Shown here: positions 11,272-22,040 of the stretch, in pieces
Layout: each line of letters opens with the position of its first letter
How positions within the stretch are numbered: position 1 is the stretch's first letter
Assembly: GCA_948144175.1 (NCBI GenBank)
Contig: CANXME010001453.1
Coordinates: 4,059,022 to 4,123,021 of the forward strand
From: Closterium sp. NIES-65
Lineage: Eukaryota; Streptophyta; Zygnematophyceae; Desmidiales; Closteriaceae
DNA length: 64,000 bases
Direction of reading: 5' to 3'
Notes under the pieces: model-generated
What the model was told of the DNA's origin: nothing
The model's input: the letters and a program-made list of their open reading frames with translations, nothing else
Databases searched by the model: none
Program-made: the position numbers and the translations under genes

Positions 11272-14200
11272 CCCGAAGAACGGTACGAGGAGGATGGAGA
11301 TCACTCTGGCGCAGAAGAGGAGGGAGAATCATCGCCGGGACGACGACAACCTCCCGATTATGTGAGCCATGTCGAGTAGGCTGCGGCCCCCAGAAATGCG
11401 CAGCGGCAGACCGACATTGCGGAAAAGGAGAGCAGGATCCGGTGTTCAACAATCCCGCTTCGACTGATAGAGGCCGGCACGAGAAGGCACTATTGTTTCC
11501 ACTTTCTACACTTCAAGTGGTGGGTGATAATCTTCATGGCAATGATGGTAGATGTCCCTGTGGCAGATAGGCTGGCTCCCTCTCTGCACGACGAGGTTGG
11601 GTTTCATATGAGCAATAACTTGGGAAATGATGGGTGGTCATGCAGCTCTGACGAGTGGCAGATTCATCTGCCCGGGCCGCGAGTCACGGAATGGAGGCTT
11701 GGCCGATACATCGAGTATCTCTTCTGCGAAACTGACGAGCAAGCAAAGTTTTTGCGTGGAAAAATGCGGCTAGACGTCGAGAAATATGTGGGGAAGGAGG
11801 CAAAGGGGTGCACGGCTTCAATGATCAAGTCAAAGACGAACGCAATGGGATGCCTTGCCAGATGCGAGGCAAGGCTCTACGGCTTCTCCATCACACTGAC
11901 CAAGGACTGGATCAAGGATGCTCGGGATTATCTCAAAGTCAAGCTGAAGGATCTGAACGACGAGCAAGTCGCGTGAGTAATATATACGTGTGCTTTCTGT
12001 TTGTGTGTATGTTGATCTACATGGTTTACATAATTACTGTGCTATTCTATGCAGGGATGGTCGAGATCAAACCCGTGGATCAATTGGTGATTGCTATACG
12101 GGAAGCCAGTATATGACGCTGCATCTTACCGTTCTGCGAAAAGAGCTCCTAGAAATCTGGTGGCGGACGCCTCCGTCACAAATCTCGCTTCCTCTCTGGA
12201 AGGCTCTGCAAGTCCCGGTTATGATGCACCTCGGATACCAATTTCTCGGAAGAGGGTGCAGCATTCGAAAGATTCGCCTTGGGAACCTGTTTGTCCGCAT
12301 GACGCGGAGCACATCACACCTCGACGACTATCTGGACGTTTTCGTACTCGTCGTTGTTTCCAGGAAGTCGAAGACCAACCCCAACAACAAGCTGAGTCAT
12401 CAGTTTCTTGCAAGGCATAGGGACTGGCGGCTCTGCGGAATGGGCCATGTGTTCCTGTGGCTTCATTTCATCTACGACCTCGTTCCTCTGCGCTACGGCC
12501 CCAGTATCGTCGAGCCTCTCGACTTTTCTGAACCGATCTTGTGGACTAAAGCGCACCTCTTCTTTTCTTTGAAGAAGGGCAACCAGGGAAAGCAGAAGCA
12601 AGACAAGATGCACTACAAAACGCATAACACCTGGATCAAGTGGGCCATGACGAAGGCGAGATGGATTTTGAGCAAGGTGACACATGCATTCCGCAGATCC
12701 GGAGCGCAACAACTCCATGACGACGGTTGCTTCGACAACGATATCGGCACTCTGGGCGGATGGGCGCAGGGGGAGTTGCGGAGGTGTTATGCGTTTGGCA
12801 TTCCATTCAAGCCGGTTTGGCTGCTGGCAGGATTCAGCGGGGATCGTGGAGACTACTACATCGCGAGAGCCCGCGCCAAGCTTCCGCGGCATAAGGATAA
12901 GGAGAAGGATGAGTGGTTGCAGCTCTTGGATCTCTTGAGGCTTCACATTTTCCCCTTGGGCGAAGAGGGTTGGAAGAAGGTACGTGCTAGTGTACAGTCT
13001 TCGCGTTCGTAGCTTAATTTTGATACGCAATTATGAACCGTCGCATTTCTCCTGCATACTCGTCCCGTCAGGTCGAAGAATGGAACGCTGCGCAGACCGA
13101 TCCGCTGAAGAGGCACTATGCGGGGGCGAGGTTCCTTAAGACCCTCGCGAGCATCGGACGCCTCGTTGTTGCACAGGATCTGGCTATGATGTGGGCGTTC
13201 TGCCATCAGCACGGCGTGAGAAACCCGCGGTGCAATTGCGAGAGGCATCCATATGTGCAGATGAGCCCCTTGTGCAACCACCCGCTGTTCCAAAAGTGGG
13301 CGTACCTGGTCGCTATCTCTCACTTCCAGGGCGAGAAGCTTCGGGCAACCGGCCAAACCACCGCCAAAGCAGTAAGTGCCCGCTATTAGTGGTAGAGAGA
13401 GGGAGTTATTCGTTCTTGCTGAGTTCTGCCGTGTTGGTTTCTGCAGGACGCTATCTTTCGCACGACCGCAGAAGAGAAGATGCAGAAGATGCACCTCACC
13501 GCCAATATGCTCAGGGAGGAGCTTGGGATTTTGAGAGGACGTGAAATGCAGTTGGCGATGGAGAACGCTGAACTGAGGGAGAAACTTGCCGCTGAGCGAG
13601 AGGACAAGGCTCCGGTCATTGCAGAGTTCGAAGCATACAAGAGGTCTGTTGCGGCCAGGGATGACGCGGCAAACACCTCTGCAGAGATCGACGGATCGTC
13701 GAAGAGCGCGGGAACAAGAGCAAACCAGGCAACGGACGCATCCAAAGCACTAGTTGCCGTGGAAGAATTCTTCGTCGTGGTCGTTGTGTCTTGGCGCGAA
13801 GCCACCACTGTTGCTGCTGCCTGGAAAGTGTGGGTGCAGCCAAGCCTCATCATGGGCGGCAGGTCACTGCGCGAAGTCTTTGCAGAGTTCGACCGGTATA
13901 AGAAGAAGAACAAGAATTCCAGCTTCATCACCGCATATTCCCGGTTCGCTGACAAAGGTACGCCCGGGATGGCTGTGGGTGCATGCGAGCGAAAGATGCG
14001 TCGCGTGCATCGTGTCATGGTTTCCGTGGAGACGCTAAGAAAAGACAGCTCCGAGGCGGCGACCGCAACGGCCATTAAGCTGTTGGACGAGGTTTTACTC
14101 GTGTGCAACTTCACGGAATTCACCAACGGCCTGGCGGTGCTGCATGAGACTCCGCCCATCAAGAAACAGAAGACTGGTTCGTCGACGGAAAAGAGGACCG

Positions 14201-14415
14201 TCAACGACTTGGCGCAACGCACAGTGGGCTGGCTGTTAGTCAAGAAGGGCCTTCGCGACCAGGAGTGGGCAACTTCGCTGTTTGGGGATGATGAGTGGGA
14301 GGAGATCCACAAGGAACACATGGCGCAGGAGAAGGCGGAAGAGGAGAAACAACGAACCGCTGCGGCGAAGAAGGCGGAACGGGAAAAGGCGAAGGGCGAA
14401 GCGTCGAAACGCTAG
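11272..14415 (+). CDS. Crypton/Ndc10-like tyrosine recombinase, four exons, 5' end lost to element B
   Basis: Exons 11272-11972, 12055-12979, 13072-13371 and 13447-14415 join in frame with GT..AG introns. Exon 2 carries a full tyrosine recombinase active site: box I Arg (GRGCSIRKIRL, codon 12251), a Lys in SRKSKTN, HxxR in THAFRRSGA (His 12683, Arg 12692), Trp in LGGW (12761) and the nucleophile Tyr in RRCYAFGIP (12788). The order and the following WLLAGF...YYIARA segment match the Crypton/CBF3-Ndc10 (DUF3504-like) family. Exon 4 has a coiled coil, a possible GCR1_C-like DNA-binding segment (AWKVWVQPSLIMGGRSLREV) and a Lys/Glu/Ala-rich tail. An in-frame TAG near 11371 and the B insertion mean the N-terminus is damaged or starts downstream (ATG 11524 possible). 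Family assignment is from motif memory; catalytic residues are seen directly. Confidence 0.75.
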
Positions 14416-14827
14416 GAGCAGAAATGAGGGGGCATGTACCTTTAGGGTGGGGCGGTTTAGTTATTTGGGTAGTTTATTCCGGTTGTACTGAATATGCACT
14501 ACAGGCACTTGTCTGTCTCTGTAGAAGCCCGATTTGGGGCTTGTATGCCACCTTCTTCTCTGGACGCGCTGTTTTTCGTAGAATGTTTCTCTGGTCTATG
14601 CATTGAAGCACACATCGATGGTATATACCGGGCGAAATTCTGCGGACTCATGTCGTATACGATGTTATTCTATAGAGCGGCGTCGATTCACTCTCACGAT
14701 TGTAGATGTGTGTTCTTAGGCCGCTCGGTAGACTTTTGCATGGATGTATTCAGTCTCAGCATATGTTTCTGGGCAAAGGAGTGTCATATTCTACTAGTAG
14801 CAACGAAGATCCTATCCATGACGGTAG
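14416..14827 (+). other. 3' flank of the recombinase gene
   Basis: No gene seen. It is probably 3' untranslated and intergenic DNA of the host unit, continuing at 21516 beyond element C. The last five bases (ggtag, 14823-14827) are the left copy of C's target duplication. Confidence 0.6.
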
Positions 14828-14960
14828 TGTGAGAATAAGCGAACAGGAATGTGTGAACTAGCAGTGAAAATGAGTACAAGTAGGAAACCCTAGAATTGTG
14901 TACCCCCTATAGGCTAACCCACTGTAGCCTACACAAGCATAACATATATAATGTTTGACA
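14828..14960 (-). repeat. 3' LTR of element C
   Basis: 133 bp, TGTCAAAC...TTCTCACA on the - strand. A TATA-like tatatat lies close to its 5' end. On the - strand it is preceded by tatgggggtg, the polypurine tract (14961-14970). Confidence 0.95.
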
Positions 14961-15167
14961 CACCCCCATAGGCAAAGTGGGGGGAGAACAAGGGGTCACA
15001 AGACCAGTCAAGCAAAGCAAAGCAAGCTCAGGGTGGATCACAAAGTCACCACACAGTCCGAGCACAAGAGCAGGGCCAGAGGCCAGTTCACATGCAGGAG
15101 TACAGACATATATATAAAACTAGACAAGCAAGAGCAGGTATATATATATGTCACAGTACAAGTGAAG

Positions 15168-18100
15168 TCAAGAGGAGAGCAAGTGAGGCAAGACAGGTAC
15201 AAGACCCAGCTGGGTGCAAAAGCGCTGATGGTCACAAGGCGCGAGTGCCTTGGTGAACACATCAGCAGTGTTGGCCTCAGAGGCCACGTACGCAAGTCGC
15301 AACTGACCACGCTGCTGCAGCTCACGAGCAAGGAAGTAGCGGAGAGCAATGTGCTTCGTTCTGTGCTCCAAGCGCTGCTCTCGACACAAGGCCAGCATGG
15401 CCTTGTTGTCTACGTACAGCACTGGAGGAGAACGAGGTGGCTCTCCAAGGTCAGTCAGCAGGTAGGTGAGCCAGCGAAGCTCCTGTGCAGCCATGGCCCC
15501 GGCGTAGATCTCAGCCTCACAACTGGAGCCGAGAACTGAAGACGAGCGAGTAGACCGCCACGAGACAGAGCCGGAACCAAGGCTGAAGGTGTAACCCTGT
15601 GACGACCGCTGCGTAGCCTGGTCGTCAGCCCAAGAAGCGTCCGCGTGGCCGGTAAGGACCACTGGACTCCGCCCTCCAAGCACTAGCCCCATGCCCGACG
15701 TACTGCACAGGTAGCGCAATACCCTCTTCGCTGCAGCCATGTGCTCTGGTCTGTGTCTCCCAGGAGCAACATAGCGTGCAAGAATGCTCAGAGGGTATGC
15801 AAGGTCAGGTCGTGTGCAGGTCATCAGGTACATGAGGCAGCCAACAAGCTCTGCATACGGACCACTCGACTCTACGGACTCATTCGAAGGCAGAGCTGAG
15901 AGTGAGTGGCGAGTAGGCAGAGGAGTGGCCTGAGGCGAGGAGTACGTGAAGCCGAAGCGCTGAAGGACCTGCTGCACCATGTGTGACTGAGTCAAGGTAA
16001 TGGTGCGGCGTGCTCTGTCCCGAGTGATCTGCAAGCCAAGGTAGCTGCGCAGTTCACCCAGGTCTGTGCACGTATGTCTCTTCAGCAGTTCGGACTTCAC
16101 GTAGGCGAGTCCAGCAGTGTCCGCTGTGGCAAAGACCAAGTCGTCGACGTACACGAGGATGTAGAACGGCGGCAGTGAAGTGTCGGTGCGCAGAAACAGC
16201 GACGGGTCAGCAGTAGAAGGAGCAAACCCAAGTGCCGCAAGCGTAGTCCTCAGTGTGTCGTGCCACTCACGCGGTGCCTGGCGGAGACCGTAGACTGGCC
16301 GTCGGAGGCTCCACTGGGTGCCAGGAGGGAAAGTCCCAGTGAAGCCAGGTGGACGGCGCAGCCAGATCTCCTCGTGCAGGCTACCCTGCAGGAACGCAGT
16401 GCTGAAGTCGAGAGAGTGAAGCTCGTAGTCGCGCTGAGCGGCTATGTGCAGCAGCACCCGAAGAGTGGTCATCTTCGGGGTGGGAGAGAAGGTCTGAAAG
16501 TAGTCAACTCCCTGCCGCTGACTGAAGCCACGAGCAACGTACCGCGCCTTGAAGACAGGTGGAGAGCCCGGCGGCCGCTTCACCCGGAAGATCCACATGC
16601 CACTGACGATGTTCGCCCCAGGAGGGGGAACTGCGTCAACGTAGGTGCCTGTGGACTTCCAGGAAGCCATCTCTGCATCCATAGCTGCCTGCCACTGAGA
16701 GGAGTAGGGACCCTCTACGGCCTCCGCGTAAGAACGCGGAGTCGGGATGTCTAGTGCATCCGGGTCTCCCTCAGGGGCAAGCAGTACAGACGCGAGATGA
16801 GGTGAAGCAGCCGCTAGACACTGTAACTCCTCCTGTCTGTCCTCTAGGACGTCCGTGCCAAGAGCACACTCACCCCCGACGGACGGAGGACAGACAGACG
16901 CAGACTCAGCAACAAGACCAGCAGCGTAGTCGAGACGACAGCGAGCAGCAAAGTCAACGAGCTCAGCGACTAGAGCAGACGCAGCAGTGGACTCAAAAGA
17001 GGGGTCAGTGACGACAGTAGCAAGCAGACGCGTGACAGTAGGACTGGCAGCGCGAAGAGAGTCCGACTCAGGGTCGGCAAGCGCAGGAAGAGAGGACTCA
17101 GGAGGAGAAGGCAAAGGGGCACGCAGAGGAGCAGTGGACGGACGCAGAGACATCCGGTGCGTGCCAGGGACAGGAGGAGGACGCTGACGCGAACCGCGAC
17201 CACTAGCGCGAGCAGCACGAACAGGCGACGCGGGACGAGACGCAGGCTCACGACGCTCAGCAAGACCTCCAGTAGGACCAGTGTAAGAAGAGGGAGCAGG
17301 CAGAGGAGAGGAAGGCTCCAACAGTGACTGCGACTGGACAGGCTGTGGACACTCTACCGAAGGAGAAAGACCAAGAACCTGCTGTAGGAGCGGAACGAAG
17401 TACGGCCGAGGCCGCGCGGCAGCTCGAGACTCAGCAGGGACAGCACCAGCACCCTCGGCGACAGCACCAGCGCCACCAACACCTCCAGCGGCAGGACCTC
17501 CAGCAGCACCAGCAGCAGAACCACCGCCAGGACAGACAGCAGTAGTCTCAGCACCAACACCCTCAGCAGCTCCAGCTCCAGTAGGACCCGCACGCCCAGC
17601 AGCTCCGGGACCGGCAGCACCAGCACCCTCGACGGTCGACGAAGCTCCAGCTCCAGCAGCACTCCTCCAGCGGCGAGCAAACCACTCGCGCAGCTCCTGT
17701 GGAGAGAGGGGCTCCCGGCGAGACGCAGCAGCAGGAGAAACCCCAGGCTCAGCAGCTCCAGACTCAGCACCCCCAGGCACAGCAGCTCCAGACGTAGCAC
17801 CCCCAGGCTCAGCAGCTCCAGACTCAGCACCTCCAGGCTCAGCAGCTCCAGACTCAGCACCCCCAGGCTCAGTAGCTCCAGCTCCAGTAGGACCCGCAGG
17901 CCCAGTAGCTCCGGGACCGGCAGCACCCGCAGCAGGCGAAGAAGCTCCAGCTCCAGCAGCACGCCTCCAGCGGCGAGCAAACCACTCGCGTAGCTCCTGT
18001 GGAGAGAGCGGCTCCCGCCGAGACGGAAGAACCGGAGAGCCCCCAGGTCCAGCAGGCGCAGGCTCCGCACCTCCAGGCCCAGCACCCCCAGGCTCAGCAG

Positions 18101-20405
18101 CTCCTGACGTAGCACCCTCCGGCTCAGCACCCCCCGGCTCAGCACCCCCAGACTCAGCACCCCCCGGCCTCGCACCCCCAGGCTCAGCACCCCCAGGTTC
18201 AGCACCCCCAGCAGCAGCACCAGACTCAGCAGCAACCTCGACTGGCTCGACCGTGTCTACCTGGGACACACCCGAAGGGGCAGGAACCTGAGGGGGAAGG
18301 GGGTCTACCGGGGGGGGAACTGGTACCAGGAAGTCCGGTGGGGGGGGAAGGGAAGGAGTACGGTAGGGGAAGAGGCGGTAGAAGGGGACTGACTCGTCGA
18401 ACGTGACGTCCTGGGAGGACAGAACACGACGAGAGGAGGGGTGGTAGAACTGCCACCCTGGAGCGTCAGGGGGGAAGCCAAGGAAGACATTGGGAGCAGC
18501 ACGGGGGGACAGCTTGTCCGCAGACAAGTCGCGGACAAACGCCCGAGATCCCCAGACACGGAACACAGACGCATCGCCGACCTTCCCCGTCCACAGTAAC
18601 ACTGGGGACATCGCGGGCCGAGAGACCCTGGGGTGAAGGTTGAGCTGATGCGCCGCGTACCGAACCGCAAACGGCCACAGAAAATGGGGGGCGGCCGCAT
18701 GCATCATGGACGTACGAGCGACATCCATGACCATGCCAATGCGGCGCTCAGCAATCCCATTTTGCTGTGGAGAGTCCGGAAGCGTAAAGGTCTGGCGGAT
18801 CCCCTGTGCACGACAGTAGTCTCGCAGAAGGCGAGAGGAGAACTCCCCACCTCGGTCAGAGTGCAGACGCAGAACAGGAAAGTCCGAGCCGAAGCTCCTC
18901 CTGAGCTGGAGACGAGCCTCGCGGATCCAGTCGATCAGCACCTCAGTGACAGCACCCTTGCTGCGCAAGGGGAAGACTGAGGTGTAACGCGAGTAGTCGT
19001 CAACCACCAACAGGAAGTAGCGCTCGTGACCCTGCCCACGGACGGGGGCCGGGCCCCACACGTCCATGTGAAGCGTCTGCAGAGGAGCCTCTGTCGGGGG
19101 AAACTGGGAGGAGTGAGGAGCAGCCCTGAGGCGCCCCTCGACACAGGGGACACAGGAAGGTCCTGGTCCCGAAGGAAGGGGAGGGAGAGACTGGGGAAGA
19201 CCAGAGACAAGGACACGGGAAGCCATGCCCCGAAGACGGGGCAAGGAGGGGTGGCCTAGACGGTGGTGCCACAGAAGAGTCTCGTGAGACAGGAGGCGAC
19301 ACGAACAGGGGGCAGACTCAGGACCAGACCTGGACGCAGCAGCAAACACCTGACCCGACGCTGCTACCTGACCGGACGCGGGGACAGGAGGAGACTCAGT
19401 GGTCAGGGTGTAGAGGCTCGACCCCGGCCGACGCGAGAACGTGGCCAGGTGCCGGCCTGTGCGTGCGTCCGTGCAGTGGGTCACCCGCTGACTCGCAGGA
19501 GTGAACTGGTGAACCCCCGCATCCTGTAGGTCTGCACCACTCACCAAGTTCGTCGAGAACGAGGGGAGGTACAGGCCAGACAGGGTGCCCGAGGGGGCAG
19601 CCGGACACGGGAGGACAGTGGAGAAGTGAGCGAGGACAGGACCCCCAGAGGGGTCAGCCAGGGAGACTGCAACCGGCCGACCAAGCGGCGTGAGTGTGGT
19701 GCGGTCCCGAAAGAAGGAGCGAGAAGCCCCAGAGTCAAGTGTAAAGGTGAGGGAGGCCGAAGCCAACGCGGTACCTGAGAGCGCAGCCTCACCCGCACCT
19801 GAGGAAGCAGACTCACTAGCACCTAGAGCAGCAGCCGCACCTGTACCTGGAGCAGGAGACTCACTAGCACCCAGAGCAGCAGCCTCACCAGTAGCTAGAG
19901 CAGCAGGTCCTATACCTGGGTCAGGCGGGACGCACAGGTGACCGGCACGGTCAGCACTAGTAGGCAATGCATACATGGCAGTGAGAATAGCATCATAGTC
20001 AAGAGCATATATATCTACCCTCTGCCTAAGCAACTCCACCCAGTCGGGAAGCTCAGCCTCGTCGCCAAACGCGGTACGCCAGGCGTCGCTCAGACGGGCG
20101 AAGCAGCGGGACGGTGTATGACTACGTGTCCCACAAGGCTGACCAGTCCGAGTACCAGTGCGAATCACGTAAGAGCAGCGAACAGCACTGAGAGACCCTC
20201 CACTCTGAGCGTACCACTCACGAAGCTGGCGAGGCGTGAGAGACACGCGAGAGGGTCGCGGGAGCTGCATCTGGCCGCCACCACGAGTAGAAGCAGCAGG
20301 AGTGGTAGTAGGAGTAGCGTCGCCACCCCTACAGCCCCAACCAGCGTACCACTCACGCAGCTGCTGGGGCGTGAGGGACTCACGCCGGCGTCGCTGGGGC
20401 TGCAT
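15168..20405 (-). CDS. Element C Gag-Pol polyprotein, intact but lacking the N-terminal Gag domain
   Basis: Single frame of about 1745 codons from ATG at 20405. Order: two LREWY modules (SLTPQQLREWYAG, SLTPRQLREWYAQ), a CX13CX4HX4C motif, protease with DSGA at 19725-19736, HHCC GAG-pre-integrase (LLWHHRLGHP), integrase core (MDVWGPAPV, LHSDRGGEF, NGIAERRIG), a 400-residue Gly/Glu/Pro/Ala-rich linker with two more SPQELREWFARRW modules, RT with YVDD at 16140-16151, and RNase H (GHADASWADD, SSCEAEIYAG). All catalytic motifs are present. The helical Gag domain seen in B and D is absent, and the leader upstream holds only repeats. It may need Gag from a relative (inference). Confidence 0.93.
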   Translation of the reverse strand: MQPQRRRRESLTPQQLREWYAGWGCRGGDATPTTTPAASTRGGGQMQLPRPSRVSLTPRQLREWYAQSGGSLSAVRCSYVIRTGTRTGQPCGTRSHTPSRCFARLSDAWRTAFGDEAELPDWVELLRQRVDIYALDYDAILTAMYALPTSADRAGHLCVPPDPGIGPAALATGEAAALGASESPAPGTGAAAALGASESASSGAGEAALSGTALASASLTFTLDSGASRSFFRDRTTLTPLGRPVAVSLADPSGGPVLAHFSTVLPCPAAPSGTLSGLYLPSFSTNLVSGADLQDAGVHQFTPASQRVTHCTDARTGRHLATFSRRPGSSLYTLTTESPPVPASGQVAASGQVFAAASRSGPESAPCSCRLLSHETLLWHHRLGHPSLPRLRGMASRVLVSGLPQSLPPLPSGPGPSCVPCVEGRLRAAPHSSQFPPTEAPLQTLHMDVWGPAPVRGQGHERYFLLVVDDYSRYTSVFPLRSKGAVTEVLIDWIREARLQLRRSFGSDFPVLRLHSDRGGEFSSRLLRDYCRAQGIRQTFTLPDSPQQNGIAERRIGMVMDVARTSMMHAAAPHFLWPFAVRYAAHQLNLHPRVSRPAMSPVLLWTGKVGDASVFRVWGSRAFVRDLSADKLSPRAAPNVFLGFPPDAPGWQFYHPSSRRVLSSQDVTFDESVPFYRLFPYRTPSLPPPPDFLVPVPPPVDPLPPQVPAPSGVSQVDTVEPVEVAAESGAAAGGAEPGGAEPGGARPGGAESGGAEPGGAEPEGATSGAAEPGGAGPGGAEPAPAGPGGSPVLPSRREPLSPQELREWFARRWRRAAGAGASSPAAGAAGPGATGPAGPTGAGATEPGGAESGAAEPGGAESGAAEPGGATSGAAVPGGAESGAAEPGVSPAAASRREPLSPQELREWFARRWRSAAGAGASSTVEGAGAAGPGAAGRAGPTGAGAAEGVGAETTAVCPGGGSAAGAAGGPAAGGVGGAGAVAEGAGAVPAESRAAARPRPYFVPLLQQVLGLSPSVECPQPVQSQSLLEPSSPLPAPSSYTGPTGGLAERREPASRPASPVRAARASGRGSRQRPPPVPGTHRMSLRPSTAPLRAPLPSPPESSLPALADPESDSLRAASPTVTRLLATVVTDPSFESTAASALVAELVDFAARCRLDYAAGLVAESASVCPPSVGGECALGTDVLEDRQEELQCLAAASPHLASVLLAPEGDPDALDIPTPRSYAEAVEGPYSSQWQAAMDAEMASWKSTGTYVDAVPPPGANIVSGMWIFRVKRPPGSPPVFKARYVARGFSQRQGVDYFQTFSPTPKMTTLRVLLHIAAQRDYELHSLDFSTAFLQGSLHEEIWLRRPPGFTGTFPPGTQWSLRRPVYGLRQAPREWHDTLRTTLAALGFAPSTADPSLFLRTDTSLPPFYILVYVDDLVFATADTAGLAYVKSELLKRHTCTDLGELRSYLGLQITRDRARRTITLTQSHMVQQVLQRFGFTYSSPQATPLPTRHSLSALPSNESVESSGPYAELVGCLMYLMTCTRPDLAYPLSILARYVAPGRHRPEHMAAAKRVLRYLCSTSGMGLVLGGRSPVVLTGHADASWADDQATQRSSQGYTFSLGSGSVSWRSTRSSSVLGSSCEAEIYAGAMAAQELRWLTYLLTDLGEPPRSPPVLYVDNKAMLALCREQRLEHRTKHIALRYFLARELQQRGQLRLAYVASEANTADVFTKALAPCDHQRFCTQLGLVPVLPHLLSS

Positions 20406-20439
20406 TTGGCTCCGCAAGTAGAAGCAGGAGCAGGACTAG

Positions 20440-21340
20440 CAGCAGGGAGGCAGGCAGCCAGGCAAGCCAAAAGGCAGGCAGGCAGGCAAGCAGGCGACGC
20501 GCAGCGTGCTAGCAGGGCAAGAGCTCACCAGTGGTGGGAAGAGTAGGCTCGGCGACTCAGCGGCTCGGCAGCTCGGCGGCTCGGCGGCTCGGGCGACTCG
20601 GGCGGCTCGGCGGCAAGGCGGCTCGGCAGCAACTGCAGCTCAGCTGCTCGGTGACTCAGCGGCTCGGCGGCAGGGCGGCTCGGCAGCAACTGCAGCTCAG
20701 CAGCTCAGCGACCCGGCGGCTCGGCGGCAGGGCGGCTCGGCTGCTGGGCGGCTCGGGTGCAGGGCGGCTCGGCGGTGGGGCGGCTCGGCTGCTGCAGTGG
20801 GAGATGAAGGAGGAGGAGAAGCAGGGGAGGCCACACACCTGCCACCCCTCTGCTGGCCTCTCCCGCAAGCGGCCCCCTCAGGTCGCCTCGACAGGCGACG
20901 GGAAAAGGGGGGGCCGCGTAAGGGCCTGGGCGGGGCCGCGACAGAGTCGTCGGCGGGGCCGCGTGAAAGCCGGGGCGGGGCCGCGTAGAAGCCGGGGCGG
21001 GGCCGCGCGAGAGCAGGCAGCGGGGCCGCGAAGGAGCCGGGGCGGGGCCGCGTGAGAGCAGGCGGCGGAGCCGCGTAAGGGCCTGGGCGGGGCCGCGACA
21101 AAGCCGTCGGCGGGGCCGCGTGAAAGCCGGGGCGGGGCCGCGTAGAAGCCGGGGCGGGGCCGCGCGAGAGCAGGCAGCGGGGCCGCGAAGGAGCCGGGGC
21201 GGGGCCGCGTGAGAGCAGGCGGCGGGGCCGCGACAGAGAGGGCGGCGGGGCCGCGTCAGTGAAGGCGGCGGGGCCGCAGGGGAAATGGCGACCCGAGGGG
21301 TCGCTAAAAAAAAGATCGCGCCTCGGGGGGCGCTTCGGTG
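20440..21340 (-). repeat. GC-rich repetitive leader of element C
   Basis: ggctcgg-type units at about 20545-20790, then 20-22-bp units based on ggggccgcgtgaaagccggg. A block of about 170 bp (about 20905-21060) is repeated almost exactly at about 21072-21230. A poly-A/T-containing stretch follows (21305-21350). No coding content is supported. Confidence 0.75.
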
Positions 21341-21370
21341 GGCCCAAAAAAAACGGTCCGTAGAAGGACC

Positions 21371-21382
21371 CGCTCTATACCA
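21371..21382 (-). other. Primer binding site of element C
   Basis: The - strand reads TGGTATAGAGCG next to the LTR. It is the initiator tRNA-Met site with one base missing. Confidence 0.75.
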
Positions 21383-21515
21383 TGTGAGAATAAGCGAACA
21401 GGAATGTGTGAACTAGCAGTGAAAATGAGTACAAGTAGGAAACCCTAGAATTGTGTACCCCCTATAGGCTAACCCACTGTAGCCTACACAAGCATAACAT
21501 ATATAATGTTTGACA
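21383..21515 (-). repeat. 5' LTR of element C
   Basis: 133 bp, identical to 14828-14960, followed by the ggtag duplication at 21516-21520. Confidence 0.95.
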
Positions 21516-22040
21516 GGTAGATATTATCCATACGTGGGTTTTTCTGCGGTATAGTGTCGTTTCCGATTTGCCTCCAGAATTTGGCGTCGAGGAATTCAAT
21601 CTCCATAGCAGAAAGGTCTGTGCATAGGAATACCGTATACGATTCTTAACAAGGTGCTCCCTAAGACAAGATGTTATGCGATTGTTTAGCCCCATACTTT
21701 TACCTCCTTGTAGAAGCCGAGTATTAAACGTAGATTAAGTGTCGTAGAAGGCCGTCCGGTCGTCAATTATTTTATTCGGCTGGCCCTCCCTTTGATGGCG
21801 AGTTCTATCGGCTGCATTGCTAGCTCCATACGCGCCCTACAAATTTCGCGAGTGTAGTGAAGGTTTGCATAGCAAAAATACATCTCTCATTGTATTGTAT
21901 ACAACAACACCTATATTTATACACGGTTAAAAAAAAAAAACGGAAAGGAAAATCTATTTCTACTGCGGTACTAACAAGACCTCCAAAGAACTCGTCTGCC
22001 TCTATCACTCCTGGTCGCCAGTGCCGGTGTTCTCCTCCGT
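21516..22040. other. Host sequence between convergent genes
   Basis: Continues from 14827 once element C is removed. It is AT-richer than the elements. I see no gene; it should contain the 3' ends of the recombinase gene (+) and the coiled-coil gene (-). Confidence 0.55.

Larger units (their letters stand above)
14828..21515 (-). mobile_element. Ty1/copia retrotransposon C, complete, with identical LTRs
   Basis: 6688 bp with two 133-bp LTRs (14828-14960, 21383-21515) that I find identical base for base, and the target duplication ggtag at 14823-14827 and 21516-21520. It has a primer site, a GC-rich leader, one unbroken polyprotein frame and a polypurine tract. It is the youngest-looking copy in the window. 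It lies in the 3' flank of the recombinase gene. Confidence 0.96.
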
